From contig CAVVXS010000009.1 of NCBI GenBank assembly GCA_963752225.1, positions 744,001 through 808,000 of the forward strand: 64,000 nt of DNA, in the 5' to 3' direction. This DNA comes from JBBROS01 sp963752225. GTDB lineage: Bacteria; Pseudomonadota; Alphaproteobacteria; Acetobacterales; Acetobacteraceae. The stretch's first letter is position 1; every line of letters starts with the position of its first letter. A model generated the notes under the pieces. It had not been told where the DNA came from and made no database searches. It saw only the letters and a program-made list of their open reading frames with translations. This document shows, piece by piece, positions 1 through 8,496 of the stretch. A program made the translations under genes and the position numbers.

Positions 1-1
1 G

Positions 2-1180
2 GACGGCGCGGCTCGCCGGATCGTCCTTTGCCCACCTGACCTCGACAGCCGGCATCTGCCCGCCATCCTGTCGGGCTCCGAGGCGACGGCGTTCGTTGCA
101 GACGCTCCGAGGCCCGATCTCGTCGCGGCCGGCTTGCGACGCCTCATGTCGGGCAATCCGGCCGCGCCGTGCCCGCGTGACCGTGCCAGGGTGGAGACGG
201 AGTGGGTCCTGCTCACCTCTGGAACGACGGGCCGGCCCAAGATGGTCGTGCACACGCTGCCCTCGCTGATCGGCGCGATCGAGGCCTCGGCCGCGCCGGA
301 CACGGACGTGGTATGGAGCACCTTCTACGACATCCGCCGCTATGGCGGCCTGCAAATCCTGCTGCGGGCGCTTGTCGGCGGCGGCTCGATGGTCCTCTCG
401 AGCGGCGGCGAAGCAGCGAAGGCGTTCCTGGACCGCGCGAGTGCCGCGTCGGTCTCGCACATGTCGGGAACGCCGACGCATTGGCGCAACGCCATCCTTG
501 GCCGGCCGCCCGCCGCCTTCCGGCCGCGTTACGTCCGGCTGTCCGGCGAAACCGCGGACCAGGCGATCCTGGACAAGTTGTCGCAACTCTTCCCGGACGC
601 GGTCGTGGCGCATGCATTCGCCTCGACCGAGGCGGGGGTTGCATTCGATGTACGCGACGGCCGGGCCGGGGTGCCGGTCGCGCTGATGACGTCCGGCTCC
701 GGCGGCGTCGAACTGCGCGTCCAGGAGGGCACGCTCAGGATCCGGTCACCGCGAACCGCGCTCCGCTACCTCGGCGACGCGGTCGGTCCGCTCGCGGATG
801 CGGACGGGTTTGTGGACACCAAGGACGTGCTCGAGCTCCGCGACGAGCGTTACCATTTCCTCGGTCGCGGTGACGGCGTGATCAATGTCGGCGGCTTCAA
901 GGTCCATCCGGAGGAGGTCGAAGCCGTTATAAATCGGCTCCCCGGCATCGAGCGTTCTCTTGTCAGAGGCCGGCGCAACCCGATGACCGGGGCGATCGTC
1001 GTCGCCGACGTCGTGTTGGACGCGCACCCCAGCGACCCCCGGGCAGCGAAGCCGAGCGAGGCCGAGATCGTGACGGCGTGCCGAGACATGCTGCCCTGGT
1101 ACAAGGTGCCCGCCACGATCCGCTTTGTTCCCGCGCTGGACATCAGCGTTGCCGGCAAGCTGGTCCGTGCCGGTGCGTAA
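2..1180 (+). CDS. AMP-dependent acyl-CoA/acyl-ACP ligase (ANL superfamily), 5' end outside window
   Basis: This is the C-terminal part of an adenylate-forming enzyme. The frame is open from the first bases of the window, so the start lies upstream. It carries the AMP-binding P-loop motif LLTSGTTGRPK near position 210, an acidic ASTEAG core motif, and a C-terminal lid domain with the RGDGVINVGGFKVHPEEVE-type hinge found in acyl-CoA synthetases. The last residues lack the usual catalytic-lysine context in full, but AGKLVRAGA at the very end supplies a lysine in the expected place. It would activate a carboxylic acid as acyl-AMP and pass it to CoA or to a carrier protein. The downstream SDR gene overlaps its stop, so the two are translationally coupled. 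The substrate cannot be told from sequence. Confidence 0.85.
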   Translation, partial: DGAARRIVLCPPDLDSRHLPAILSGSEATAFVADAPRPDLVAAGLRRLMSGNPAAPCPRDRARVETEWVLLTSGTTGRPKMVVHTLPSLIGAIEASAAPDTDVVWSTFYDIRRYGGLQILLRALVGGGSMVLSSGGEAAKAFLDRASAASVSHMSGTPTHWRNAILGRPPAAFRPRYVRLSGETADQAILDKLSQLFPDAVVAHAFASTEAGVAFDVRDGRAGVPVALMTSGSGGVELRVQEGTLRIRSPRTALRYLGDAVGPLADADGFVDTKDVLELRDERYHFLGRGDGVINVGGFKVHPEEVEAVINRLPGIERSLVRGRRNPMTGAIVVADVVLDAHPSDPRAAKPSEAEIVTACRDMLPWYKVPATIRFVPALDISVAGKLVRAGA

Positions 1181-1907
1181 CGTCATCGTCACTGGCGGCA
1201 GCCGCGGTCTCGGACTTGCCATCACCGAGCGGCTGGCCGGTGCCGGATACCGGGTCGTCGCACTCGCTCGCCGGCAAAGCGACGAACTCGCCGCCCTTGC
1301 CGCGAGGCCGTGCGGCCCCGGCTCGGGCGAAGTCTGCTTCCAGGCGTGCGACCTCTCCGACCTGCCCCAACTGCCTCAGATGGTTCGGCATCTGCACGAG
1401 ACGTTCGGGGCCATCCACGGGCTGGTCAACAATGCCGCCTCCGGGACGGGTGGCCTGCTGTCGACCATGCGCGACGGCGAGATCGAGCGGCTCGTGTCGA
1501 TGAACATCCTGTCGCCCATCCTGCTGACCAAATATGTCGTTCGCGGCATGATGGCGACCCAGGGCAGCCGGATCGTCAATATCGGCTCGATCGTGGCGGC
1601 AAACGGGTTTACGGGGCTGTCAGTCTATTCGGCCACGAAGGCGGCCCTGTCGGGCTTCACTCGTTCTCTCGCCCGCGAGCTCGGCCCGCTCGGGATCACG
1701 GTCAACGCGGTGGCCCCGGGCTTCATCGAGACCGAGATGACGCGCGAATTAAATGGGGGGCAGCGCTCTCAGATCGCCCGCCGGAGTGCGCTGCAGCGAT
1801 CGGCTGTCCCGGATGACGTTGCCGCCACGGTGGCGTTCCTGTTGAGCGAGGACGCCCGCAACGTCACCGGGACGACGCTCACGGTCGATGCCGGCAGCAC
1901 CGCATGA
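1167..1907 (+). CDS. SDR-family oxidoreductase, FabG-like 3-oxoacyl reductase
   Basis: Classical short-chain dehydrogenase. The N-terminal nucleotide-binding motif is TGGSRGLG, followed by NNAAS in the middle of the Rossmann fold, a serine in NIGSIV, and the YSATK active-site Tyr and Lys. The C-terminus (TVDAGSTA) is typical of FabG relatives. It probably reduces a keto group using NAD(P)H, on a carrier-bound or CoA-bound intermediate given its partners. I chose the GTG at 1167, which overlaps the end of the ligase. A second GTG at 1173 is equally possible. The 3' end converges on the minus-strand GNAT gene 30 bases away. The substrate is unknown. Confidence 0.85.
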   Translation: MPVRNVIVTGGSRGLGLAITERLAGAGYRVVALARRQSDELAALAARPCGPGSGEVCFQACDLSDLPQLPQMVRHLHETFGAIHGLVNNAASGTGGLLSTMRDGEIERLVSMNILSPILLTKYVVRGMMATQGSRIVNIGSIVAANGFTGLSVYSATKAALSGFTRSLARELGPLGITVNAVAPGFIETEMTRELNGGQRSQIARRSALQRSAVPDDVAATVAFLLSEDARNVTGTTLTVDAGSTA

Positions 1908-1937
1908 GGCGGATCGAGCGACAGCTGCCGGAGCCGG

Positions 1938-2837
1938 TCAGAAATCGAACAACGCACGTTCCGTGTAGGTCAGGTCGAGCGGAGTTTGCGGGTCCGGACC
2001 CCTCGCATGGATCGGCAATCTGTGAGGCAGGAAGCGGCCGGCGATGCCTCGTAACGGTGCCGAAGCCCCCACCAGCATCAAGAAGGTTCTGCGCCGGGCA
2101 AAGAAGCGTCCGAGCGTTCCCGCGATGCCTTCGAGGTACTCAACCGAGGGAGCATACAGCAGTTGAGCAGCCCGGATGCGGCCGAACCGAAGCGACCGTT
2201 CGCGGAAGATGACCGGGTGTGCTCCGCGGTCGGATTCGCACCAGAGACTGACACAGCCGAACGACTGGTGGTCGATGAGAAGTTGCAGCGCGTGGTCCTG
2301 GATCGCCCGCGTCGCCTCCCAGTCACGTCTGGACGTCAGCACGCGAGCCGGCGCGCGCCGGGTGTGCAGGGCCGGAGCCGCCACGAACATCCCATGACTG
2401 ACGCTCTTGAAACCTTGGGCTTCGATGATCGCCCGCGTGTGGTCGGCTGGCGACACGTTGAGGTAGTTTGTTTGTTTCCACCGGGTCGCCCGCGAGATCA
2501 GCAGGGGCGCATAGACCCGAAACGCCGGTGCGACATACCAGCTCGAGACGTTCACGCGCGGCGCCGCGGCCGCGCCGGGCCGCACCGGCGACGAGATCAA
2601 CAAGATCGCGCCGACCCACCTTCCCGCTGCTCGCAAACCATAGCCGAAGCGTGGACAGCCTGCGACGGGCGGAAGGCCGCCCAGGCGTCCCAGCCCCTCG
2701 CTCCAATACTGGCGGGAACGCTCCGGAAACCCGGTGAGGAAGAGATCGATGATCCCCTCCAGATCAGCCTCGGCAATCGCGCGGCAAGACAGCGCCGCCC
2801 CGCGCGTTCCGTCCTGCGATCCAGGCTGTGCTGACAT
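1938..2837 (-). CDS. GNAT-fold acyltransferase-like protein
   Basis: A 299-residue protein read from ATG 2837. The central segment (VSSWYVAPAFRVYAPLL, later NVSPADHTRAIIEAQGFK) has the beta-strand and helix pattern of GCN5-related N-acyltransferases, with the family's 'N-x-S ... A-x-x-I-x-x-x-GF' trait in the second half of the fold. The C-terminal about 120 residues are an extra domain that I do not recognise. It is the only minus-strand gene in the left cluster and is divergent, with 43 bases separating it from the PLP decarboxylase, so both promoters must sit in a very short region. Its placement suggests that it acylates an amine produced by the cluster, which is an inference. Confidence 0.6.
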   Translation of the reverse strand: MSAQPGSQDGTRGAALSCRAIAEADLEGIIDLFLTGFPERSRQYWSEGLGRLGGLPPVAGCPRFGYGLRAAGRWVGAILLISSPVRPGAAAAPRVNVSSWYVAPAFRVYAPLLISRATRWKQTNYLNVSPADHTRAIIEAQGFKSVSHGMFVAAPALHTRRAPARVLTSRRDWEATRAIQDHALQLLIDHQSFGCVSLWCESDRGAHPVIFRERSLRFGRIRAAQLLYAPSVEYLEGIAGTLGRFFARRRTFLMLVGASAPLRGIAGRFLPHRLPIHARGPDPQTPLDLTYTERALFDF

Positions 2838-2880
2838 CGTGGTGGCGCCTTCTCGTTCGCTGTTCGATGGTAATGCCGAA

Positions 2881-4317
2881 ATGAGTGAGATGCCGATCCC
2901 TGCCGCACCGGACGCTCCCATCGCTTCGCCGCTGTTCCCGCCGGCCACCACCCGCGCCCGCGTCGATACGTGGCTGACGGATGCGCTTTCCGGCCTGGAT
3001 GAACGGATCGCGCGCGGCGCCGTGATGCCGACATCGTCGCCCGAGGATGTCGCGCGAGACTTGGCGGAGTTCGACTTCGCGCGGCCCCGTCCGTTGGACG
3101 AGATCGCATCCTGGCTGATCGGGCAACTCGAGCATGGCCTCGTCCATGTCACGCACCCACGTTATTTCGGCTTGTTCAACCCGGCGCCGACCTTCGCCTC
3201 GCAATGCGGCGATCGCATCGCGGCGGCGTTCAATCCCCAACTCGCAACCTGGACGACATCGCCGTTTGCGGTTGCGCTGGAACGCCACGTCATCCACCAA
3301 GTGACCAGCCGGATCGGCTTGCCGTCGGGTGCCACGGGACATTTCACCACCGGCGGCAGCGAGGCGAACGCCACCGCCGTGATCTGCGCATTGACCCACG
3401 CGCACCCGGCCTTCGCCCGGACAGGAGCGCGCTGTTTCAGCGGCCAACCGAGCATTTATGTGTCACGCGAGGCACACCTCGCCTGGATCAAGATCGCCCA
3501 CCAGACCGGGATCGGGCGTGACGCGGTCCGCCTCGTCGCGACGGACGGCGAGGGGCAGATGTGCACCGACGCGCTGGACGCGCAGATCCGTGCCGACCGC
3601 GCCGAAGGCCGGCTCCCCGTTTTCGTCGGCGCCACGGCCGGGACGACGGGCGCGGGCATGATCGATCCGCTTGCCGCCTGCAACCAGGTCGCGCGGGATC
3701 ACAGGCTGTGGTTTCACGTCGACGCTGCCTGGGCCGGGGCCGCGATCGCCTCCGCCCGGTTGCGGCTTGAACTTGCCGGCATCACTGCCGCTGACTCGAT
3801 CACGATCGATGCTCACAAGTGGTTCGCCACCACCATGGGATGCGGGATGTTCATCGTCCGGAACCCGTCGATTTTGCCGAACGCCTTCGGCGTTTCGACC
3901 ACGTTCATGCCATCGAACCTCGAACAGATCGACCCCTACGTCACCAGCATGCAATGGTCCCGCCGGTTTCTCGGCATCCGGTTGTTCCTCTCCCTCGGGG
4001 TTGCGGGATGGGATGGCTATGCCGCCCATGTCGAGCGCGCCGTCGACCTTGCACAAGTCATCAGCAACGAACTGTCGGAACGAGGCTGGGTGACCGTGAA
4101 CGACTCGCCGGTCGCGGTCCTCTGCCTCGAGCCGCCACCCGGCTCGCCCGAACCGCAAACCATTGCGAGCCGGGTACAATCATCGGGACAGGCCTTCGTG
4201 TCCACGGCCATGTTCGAGGGCCGGCCGGCGATCCGCGTTTGCGTCACCCACGGCACCGCATCGCACGACGACGTTTCCATCCTGGTCGATGCCCTGGAAG
4301 CTGCGCGCCGGCCATGA
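2881..4317 (+). CDS. PLP-dependent group II amino acid decarboxylase
   Basis: 478 residues, the normal length for the aromatic-L-amino-acid/glutamate/2,4-diaminobutyrate decarboxylase family. The N-terminal half carries HPRYFGLFNPAPT and a TTGGSEANATA phosphate-binding motif. HVDAAWAGA gives the Asp that contacts the pyridine nitrogen, and IDAHKWF supplies the Schiff-base lysine at about residue 313. It should remove CO2 from an amino acid to give an amine. The substrate is not predictable from sequence. The start at ATG 2881 was chosen because the family homology begins there. The adjoining sulfhydrylase/acyltransferase pair makes a sulfur amino acid one candidate substrate, and the GNAT gene next door could use the amine. 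Both ideas are inferences. Confidence 0.85.
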   Translation: MSEMPIPAAPDAPIASPLFPPATTRARVDTWLTDALSGLDERIARGAVMPTSSPEDVARDLAEFDFARPRPLDEIASWLIGQLEHGLVHVTHPRYFGLFNPAPTFASQCGDRIAAAFNPQLATWTTSPFAVALERHVIHQVTSRIGLPSGATGHFTTGGSEANATAVICALTHAHPAFARTGARCFSGQPSIYVSREAHLAWIKIAHQTGIGRDAVRLVATDGEGQMCTDALDAQIRADRAEGRLPVFVGATAGTTGAGMIDPLAACNQVARDHRLWFHVDAAWAGAAIASARLRLELAGITAADSITIDAHKWFATTMGCGMFIVRNPSILPNAFGVSTTFMPSNLEQIDPYVTSMQWSRRFLGIRLFLSLGVAGWDGYAAHVERAVDLAQVISNELSERGWVTVNDSPVAVLCLEPPPGSPEPQTIASRVQSSGQAFVSTAMFEGRPAIRVCVTHGTASHDDVSILVDALEAARRP

Positions 4318-4428
4318 CCCCGACCAACACACGCCGACGGCATCGACGCGGAGAATGTTTTTCGTTGTGAGGTCCAGCAAAGCTACGCTACTTAACCGTA
4401 AGGAAGAGCTTTACGCTTCGGCCTCCGC

Positions 4429-4434
4429 TATACT
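4429..4434 (+). promoter_or_regulatory. possible -10 element upstream of the ACP operon
   Basis: The 152-base gap between the decarboxylase and the ACP gene contains TATACT at 4429-4434, the best -10 match in the gap, about 36 bases ahead of the ACP start. No convincing -35 lies at 17 bases. A weak inverted repeat (CGTAA, 9 bases, TTACG; 4397-4415) sits just upstream. The gap is also AT-richer than its surroundings, which fits a promoter region for the ACP to FATP gene run. Confidence 0.25.
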
Positions 4435-4469
4435 CGAGGCATCTGTCGTTGTTATGATGGCGAGGTGAT

Positions 4470-4856
4470 ATGCAAGTTCGAGCGGCTGACGACGGGACCA
4501 TGATGCCCGGTATCGAAGAGCGCCTTGGCGTCATCATTGCGGACATTCTTGCCAAGGACCGGCGCACGACCAGCCCCGACCACGCCACCATCGCCGATAT
4601 GGGCCTGACGTCGGTGGACATGGTCTCTCTCATGCTCGGTGTCGAACGGGAGTTCGACCTCGAGATCCCGCAACGCGACGTGACCGCAGAAGCGTTCCAC
4701 TCGGTCGCCTCCATTGCCGCCCTCGTGCGGCGGCTCGCCTCCGCAAGCGATCAGACACGTCCCGGAGTGCCGACGGACGATGCGCCGCGGATGTGCGCCG
4801 GACTTCGCGTGCGCTCCGTGACAAGCAGGACGGCATCGACGGGCGACGGCACTTAG
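4470..4856 (+). CDS. stand-alone acyl carrier protein
   Basis: A small acidic four-helix protein. The motif DMGLTSVDMVSLML contains the phosphopantetheine-attachment serine, at about residue 48, in the GxxSxD context shared by ACPs and PCPs. The following EFDLEIPQRDVTAEAFHSVASIAAL matches helices II and III of carrier proteins. The C-terminal 30 or so residues are extra and basic, with no known role. GAGG-like sequence (GAGGTG, 4462-4467) precedes ATG 4470 at a short distance; ATG 4500 is an alternative start nearer to the family's usual length. It would hold the growing or transferred acyl/aminoacyl unit as a thioester for the cluster's ligases and tailoring enzymes. Confidence 0.85.
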   Translation: MQVRAADDGTMMPGIEERLGVIIADILAKDRRTTSPDHATIADMGLTSVDMVSLMLGVEREFDLEIPQRDVTAEAFHSVASIAALVRRLASASDQTRPGVPTDDAPRMCAGLRVRSVTSRTASTGDGT

Positions 4857-4908
4857 TTGAGGTCTGATCAGGCCGCTGAATCCGGCAGCCGCTTTAGGAT
4901 GACGTCAC

Positions 4909-6237
4909 ATGCGCAGTGAAACGATTGCGATCCATAGCGGCTACGACGTCGAGCCCACGACCAAATCCGTTGCGGTCCCGATCTACCAGACCGTTGCTTA
5001 CGCGTTCGACAGCGCGGCACACGGCGCAGCGCTGTTCGATCTCGAAGCCGAGGGCTTTCGTTACTCCCGCATCAGCAATCCCACCACAGCGGTGCTCGAA
5101 CGTCGGATCGCGGCATTGGAAGGCGGCCTTGAAGCGATCGCCGTGAGCTCGGGCCAGACCGCGCTCTACTACGCGCTAGCCAACCTTGCAGAGGCGGGTC
5201 GCAACATCGTCTCCGTCCCACAACTCTATGGCACCACGCACACGCTCCTCGCGCATTACCTGCCCCGTTTCGGCATCCGGGTGAAGTTCGCGAAAAGTGA
5301 GTCGGCAGCGGACATCGGGGCGTGCATCGACGAGAACACGCGAGCCGTGTTTTGCGAGAGCGTCGGTAACCCGGCCGGCAATATCTGCGACATCGCCGCC
5401 CTGGCCGAAGTTGCCCATGCAGCCGGTGTCCCGCTCATCGTCGACAACACGGTTGCAACCCCGATCCTGCTGCGTCCGATCGAGCATGGCGCCGACATCG
5501 TCGTGCATTCGCTGACAAAGTTCCTCGGCGGACATGGGACGACACTCGGCGGCATCATCGTCGATAGCGGCAACTTCGACTGGAGCCGGCAACCCGACCG
5601 GTTCCCCATGTTCAACGTGCCGGATTGTTCCTATCATGGTCTTGTCTACACGCAGCATTTTGGCGCGGCTGCTTACATCGCCCGATGCCGCAGCGTTTTC
5701 TTGCGGACGACCGGGGGCGTCTTGCCCGCGCTCAGCGCGTTCCTCCTTTTGCAGGGTGTCGAAACCGTCGCGCTCAGGGTCGAGCGGCATGTCGAGAATG
5801 GCCGGACGGTGGCGGAGTTCCTGCAGCACGACCGGCGCGTCCAATGGGTCAGCTACGCCGGCCTGCCAGACAGCCCCTATCATAGTCTTGCGCAGACATA
5901 CCTTGGCGGCCGGGCCTGCTCGCTGGTCTCGTTCGGATTGCGAAGCGGCTTCGATGGGGCGACCCGGTTCTACGACTCCCTGAAGCTGATCAAACGGCTC
6001 GTCAACCTGGGCGATGCAAAAACGTTGGCATGCCATCCAGCGTCCACGACGCACCGGCAGATGTCGCCGGCCGAGCAAATAAGGGCCGGGGTCACGCCGG
6101 AAACGATCCGGCTAAGTATCGGCATAGAGCACATCGACGACATCATCGCCGACCTCGATCAGGCGCTCGATGCGACCGCAGATACCCTGCCGTCGAGGTT
6201 TGACGCTTTGGTGGACGAAAGGTCGGCAGTGTCGTGA
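4909..6237 (+). CDS. O-acylhomoserine sulfhydrylase (Cys/Met-metabolism PLP enzyme, MetY/MetZ-like)
   Basis: 442 residues, the usual size for O-acetylhomoserine sulfhydrylases. Family signatures are ETIAIHSGYDVEP at the N-terminus, YSRISNPTTAVLERRIAALEGG, SSGQTALYYAL (cofactor phosphate), VDNTVATP (Asp to the pyridine nitrogen) and HSLTKFLGGHG with the Schiff-base lysine at about residue 204. The C-terminal HRQMSPAEQIRAGVTPETIRLSIGIE is also typical. It would replace the acyloxy group of an acylhomoserine with sulfide or another thiol. Its stop overlaps the start of the MetA-like gene by 4 bases (GTGA). The pairing with an ACP and decarboxylase suggests a dedicated, not housekeeping, role. 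Confidence 0.88.
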   Translation: MRSETIAIHSGYDVEPTTKSVAVPIYQTVAYAFDSAAHGAALFDLEAEGFRYSRISNPTTAVLERRIAALEGGLEAIAVSSGQTALYYALANLAEAGRNIVSVPQLYGTTHTLLAHYLPRFGIRVKFAKSESAADIGACIDENTRAVFCESVGNPAGNICDIAALAEVAHAAGVPLIVDNTVATPILLRPIEHGADIVVHSLTKFLGGHGTTLGGIIVDSGNFDWSRQPDRFPMFNVPDCSYHGLVYTQHFGAAAYIARCRSVFLRTTGGVLPALSAFLLLQGVETVALRVERHVENGRTVAEFLQHDRRVQWVSYAGLPDSPYHSLAQTYLGGRACSLVSFGLRSGFDGATRFYDSLKLIKRLVNLGDAKTLACHPASTTHRQMSPAEQIRAGVTPETIRLSIGIEHIDDIIADLDQALDATADTLPSRFDALVDERSAVS

Positions 6238-7256
6238 CCCCGAGCGGCGCGTCGGGCAAGGGACCACGATCCGCGTCACTCGTGATCGGGCTGGTGAACA
6301 ACATGTCACCGGGCGCGATCCGCAGCACGGAACGGCAGTTTGCCGGGCACCTGGCAGCGGCTTCGGCGGGATGCAGCGTCGAGCTCCGATATTTCTCGCT
6401 GACGCGCCCGGTGACAACGGATGCCGCTCACGTGCCTGCCTATGGAGACCTCGGCACACTGCGATCAAGCAAGCTCGACGGTCTCGTCGTCACCGGTTCG
6501 CGTCCGACGACGGCTGATCTGCGCGACGAGCCGGTTTGGCCATTACTGACCGCCGTGCTCGATCTGGCGAGGGAGCGTGCAATTCCGGCGGTGTTGTCCT
6601 GCTTGAGCGCGCATGCAACCGTGTTGCATCTGCACGGTATCCGTCGCCGCGCCCTGCCACGCAAGTTGTCGGGCCTGGTCGAGTGTTCCAGGGCGACGAC
6701 CGACCATCCAGTCTTGGCCGGCATGCCAGCGACTTGGTGCGTGCCTCATTCGAGATACAATGGTCTTCCCGAAGACGAGCTGGTCGCCGCGGGATATAAG
6801 ATCCTGTCTCGGGCGGGCGAGGCTGGGCCGGATATGTTCTCCCTCGATGACCGGGCTCCCTTGCTGCTATTCCAGGGACATCCGGAATACGAAGCGCACA
6901 CGCTGCTCCGGGAATACCAGCGCGATGTTGCGGAGTTCCTGTCCGGCGTGCGCGAGGACTATCCCGACATCCCGACCAACTATTTGAAACAGCCCGCCAC
7001 TGCCCTGCTCGACAGCTTCCGCGCACGAGCCCTCGCCGAGCGAGACTTGCGCCTGCTGCCCGAGTTCCCGCTCGCAGCTTGCCGCGACTCCATCGAAGCC
7101 CGGTGGCACGACGTCGCGGCCAAGATCTGGGCCAATTGGCTGCGAGGACTCGAGGCCCGGCGCCTGTCCCATGCCGTCGGACGATCACCCAGCATGGTGA
7201 CGGCCGCCGCAAGCGTCCAAGCCGAAACGGCCGATCACGTGTTGCATTTGGCCTAG
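6234..7256 (+). CDS. MetA-family homoserine O-acyltransferase-like protein
   Basis: 340 residues. It belongs to the glutamine-amidotransferase-like MetA family: LDGLVVTGSR, the nucleophile context SCLSAHA (Cys at about residue 123), VPHSRYNGL and the LLLFQGHPEYEAHTL segment that matches the HPEYD region of MetA, including the catalytic His and Glu. MetA moves a succinyl or acetyl group from CoA onto the hydroxyl of homoserine. The conserved HSRYTEV becomes HSRYNGL, and the GAPVE-type segment is replaced by SRPTT, so the acyl donor or acceptor may differ from housekeeping MetA. The GTG start overlaps the sulfhydrylase stop. Together the pair could make homocysteine or an S-substituted homologue. 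Confidence 0.8.
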   Translation: MTPSGASGKGPRSASLVIGLVNNMSPGAIRSTERQFAGHLAAASAGCSVELRYFSLTRPVTTDAAHVPAYGDLGTLRSSKLDGLVVTGSRPTTADLRDEPVWPLLTAVLDLARERAIPAVLSCLSAHATVLHLHGIRRRALPRKLSGLVECSRATTDHPVLAGMPATWCVPHSRYNGLPEDELVAAGYKILSRAGEAGPDMFSLDDRAPLLLFQGHPEYEAHTLLREYQRDVAEFLSGVREDYPDIPTNYLKQPATALLDSFRARALAERDLRLLPEFPLAACRDSIEARWHDVAAKIWANWLRGLEARRLSHAVGRSPSMVTAAASVQAETADHVLHLA

Positions 7257-7267
7257 AACAGCAAACG

Positions 7268-8443
7268 ATGCGGATTGCGGTATTTGTCGATCAGATTTTC
7301 TGGCGCGACGGGGAGCGGATCTCGACCAACGAGTCCTATGCGCTGTTTCTCACCAGCCTTGCCGCGGACGGCAACGAACTTGTTCTGATCGGGCGCGAAG
7401 CGCCGAAGCCCGGCCGCGCCCCGTATGAGCTCACGCAGTCCGGGGTCAGTCTGTGCCCGATCCCGTTCTATCCAAGCCTTCACCGGCTCTGGCGATCCGA
7501 CCCCCGGATCTATCGTCGGATCCGGAAGCAAATCCGGCGGCAGGCATCCGGACGGTGGGACGTCTTGCTGTTTTGCGGACCGCATCCAATCGGCCAGTTG
7601 ATCGCCCGCGACTGCCTCCGATTAGGGATCCCGGTCGGACTGGTCGTCCGGCAGAATCTGCCAGCGCAGATCCGTGCTCTCGACGGCTTGAAGGGTGTCG
7701 TTGCGGCCTCTGCCGTGCGGCTGTTCGATTGGAGCTTCAAACGGCTGGCACGACAACGCACCGCGCTCACGGTCGGCGCGGAGTTGACGGAGATGTACCG
7801 CCGGCTCGGTGCCCGCGCGCACAACCACTTCCCTTGCCTGGTCGATGACCGCCTATTCGCCGAACTCGCGACCGCGGCTTGCCGCAGCGACCCGCGGCGC
7901 CTCCTCTGCGTCGGGCGCTTGGAGCCGGAAAAAGGCATCGAGTATCTGCTGCGCGCGCTCGTCAGCCTGCGCGACAGAGGGCTCACATGTTCACTTGATA
8001 TCGTCGGTACCGGGACTTTAGACCAAGATCTAAAAACCTTGGCAGGGGTCCTGGGTCTCGCAACACAGGTCACCTTCCACGGCTACGTCCCCTATGGGCC
8101 TGCATTGATGGACGTCTATCAACAGGCCGGCGTTCTGGTACTACCGTCGCTCACCGAAGGGTTTCCGCAGGTCGTCAACGAATCCTTGTCGGTCGGATTG
8201 CCGACCATTGCAACGGCCGTCGGCGGCATCCCGGCGTTTCTCGAGGACGGCGTGACGGCACTGCTCGTTGCGGCCCGCGATCCGGACGCGCTCGCCGGTG
8301 CCATCGATCGCATGGTTACAGATGGTAGCCTGCGGGAGCGCTTGCGGAACAACGGACGCATGCTGATGCGCGAGAACACACTTGAAGCAAACCGGACCCG
8401 GATGATGGAGGTCATCCGCACCGAAATGCTCAGCGCCGCGTAG
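7268..8443 (+). CDS. glycosyltransferase family 4 / GT-B protein
   Basis: 391 residues starting at ATG 7268, 11 bases after the MetA-like gene. The C-terminal nucleotide-sugar domain is clear: LCVGRLEPEKGIEYLLRA, then VTFHGYVPYGP, then the E-x7-E motif in LTEGFPQVVNESLSVG at about residue 297, and ATAVGGIPAFLEDG. The N-terminal acceptor domain begins MRIAVFVDQIFW. There is no signal peptide or membrane segment, so it acts on the cytosolic side. A sugar is therefore likely to be added to the cluster's product or to a lipid carrier. Neither sugar nor acceptor can be inferred. Confidence 0.85.
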   Translation: MRIAVFVDQIFWRDGERISTNESYALFLTSLAADGNELVLIGREAPKPGRAPYELTQSGVSLCPIPFYPSLHRLWRSDPRIYRRIRKQIRRQASGRWDVLLFCGPHPIGQLIARDCLRLGIPVGLVVRQNLPAQIRALDGLKGVVAASAVRLFDWSFKRLARQRTALTVGAELTEMYRRLGARAHNHFPCLVDDRLFAELATAACRSDPRRLLCVGRLEPEKGIEYLLRALVSLRDRGLTCSLDIVGTGTLDQDLKTLAGVLGLATQVTFHGYVPYGPALMDVYQQAGVLVLPSLTEGFPQVVNESLSVGLPTIATAVGGIPAFLEDGVTALLVAARDPDALAGAIDRMVTDGSLRERLRNNGRMLMRENTLEANRTRMMEVIRTEMLSAA

Positions 8444-8496
8444 CCGGTTGTTCCGGATGCGGCTTGTGCGCCATATTGAGTGGGGCTGAGTGGCAC

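Noticed and set aside
4397..4415. Inverted repeat CGTAA-N9-TTACG as an operator for the ACP operon
   Set aside because: Arms of only five bases are too short to separate from chance.
4857..4908. Possible SAM-II-type riboswitch ahead of the sulfhydrylase, because alphaproteobacterial met genes often carry one
   Set aside because: The gap is only 52 bases and, apart from short GC-rich matches, does not show the SAM-II pseudoknot pattern or the GCUAAA-like end in the right place.
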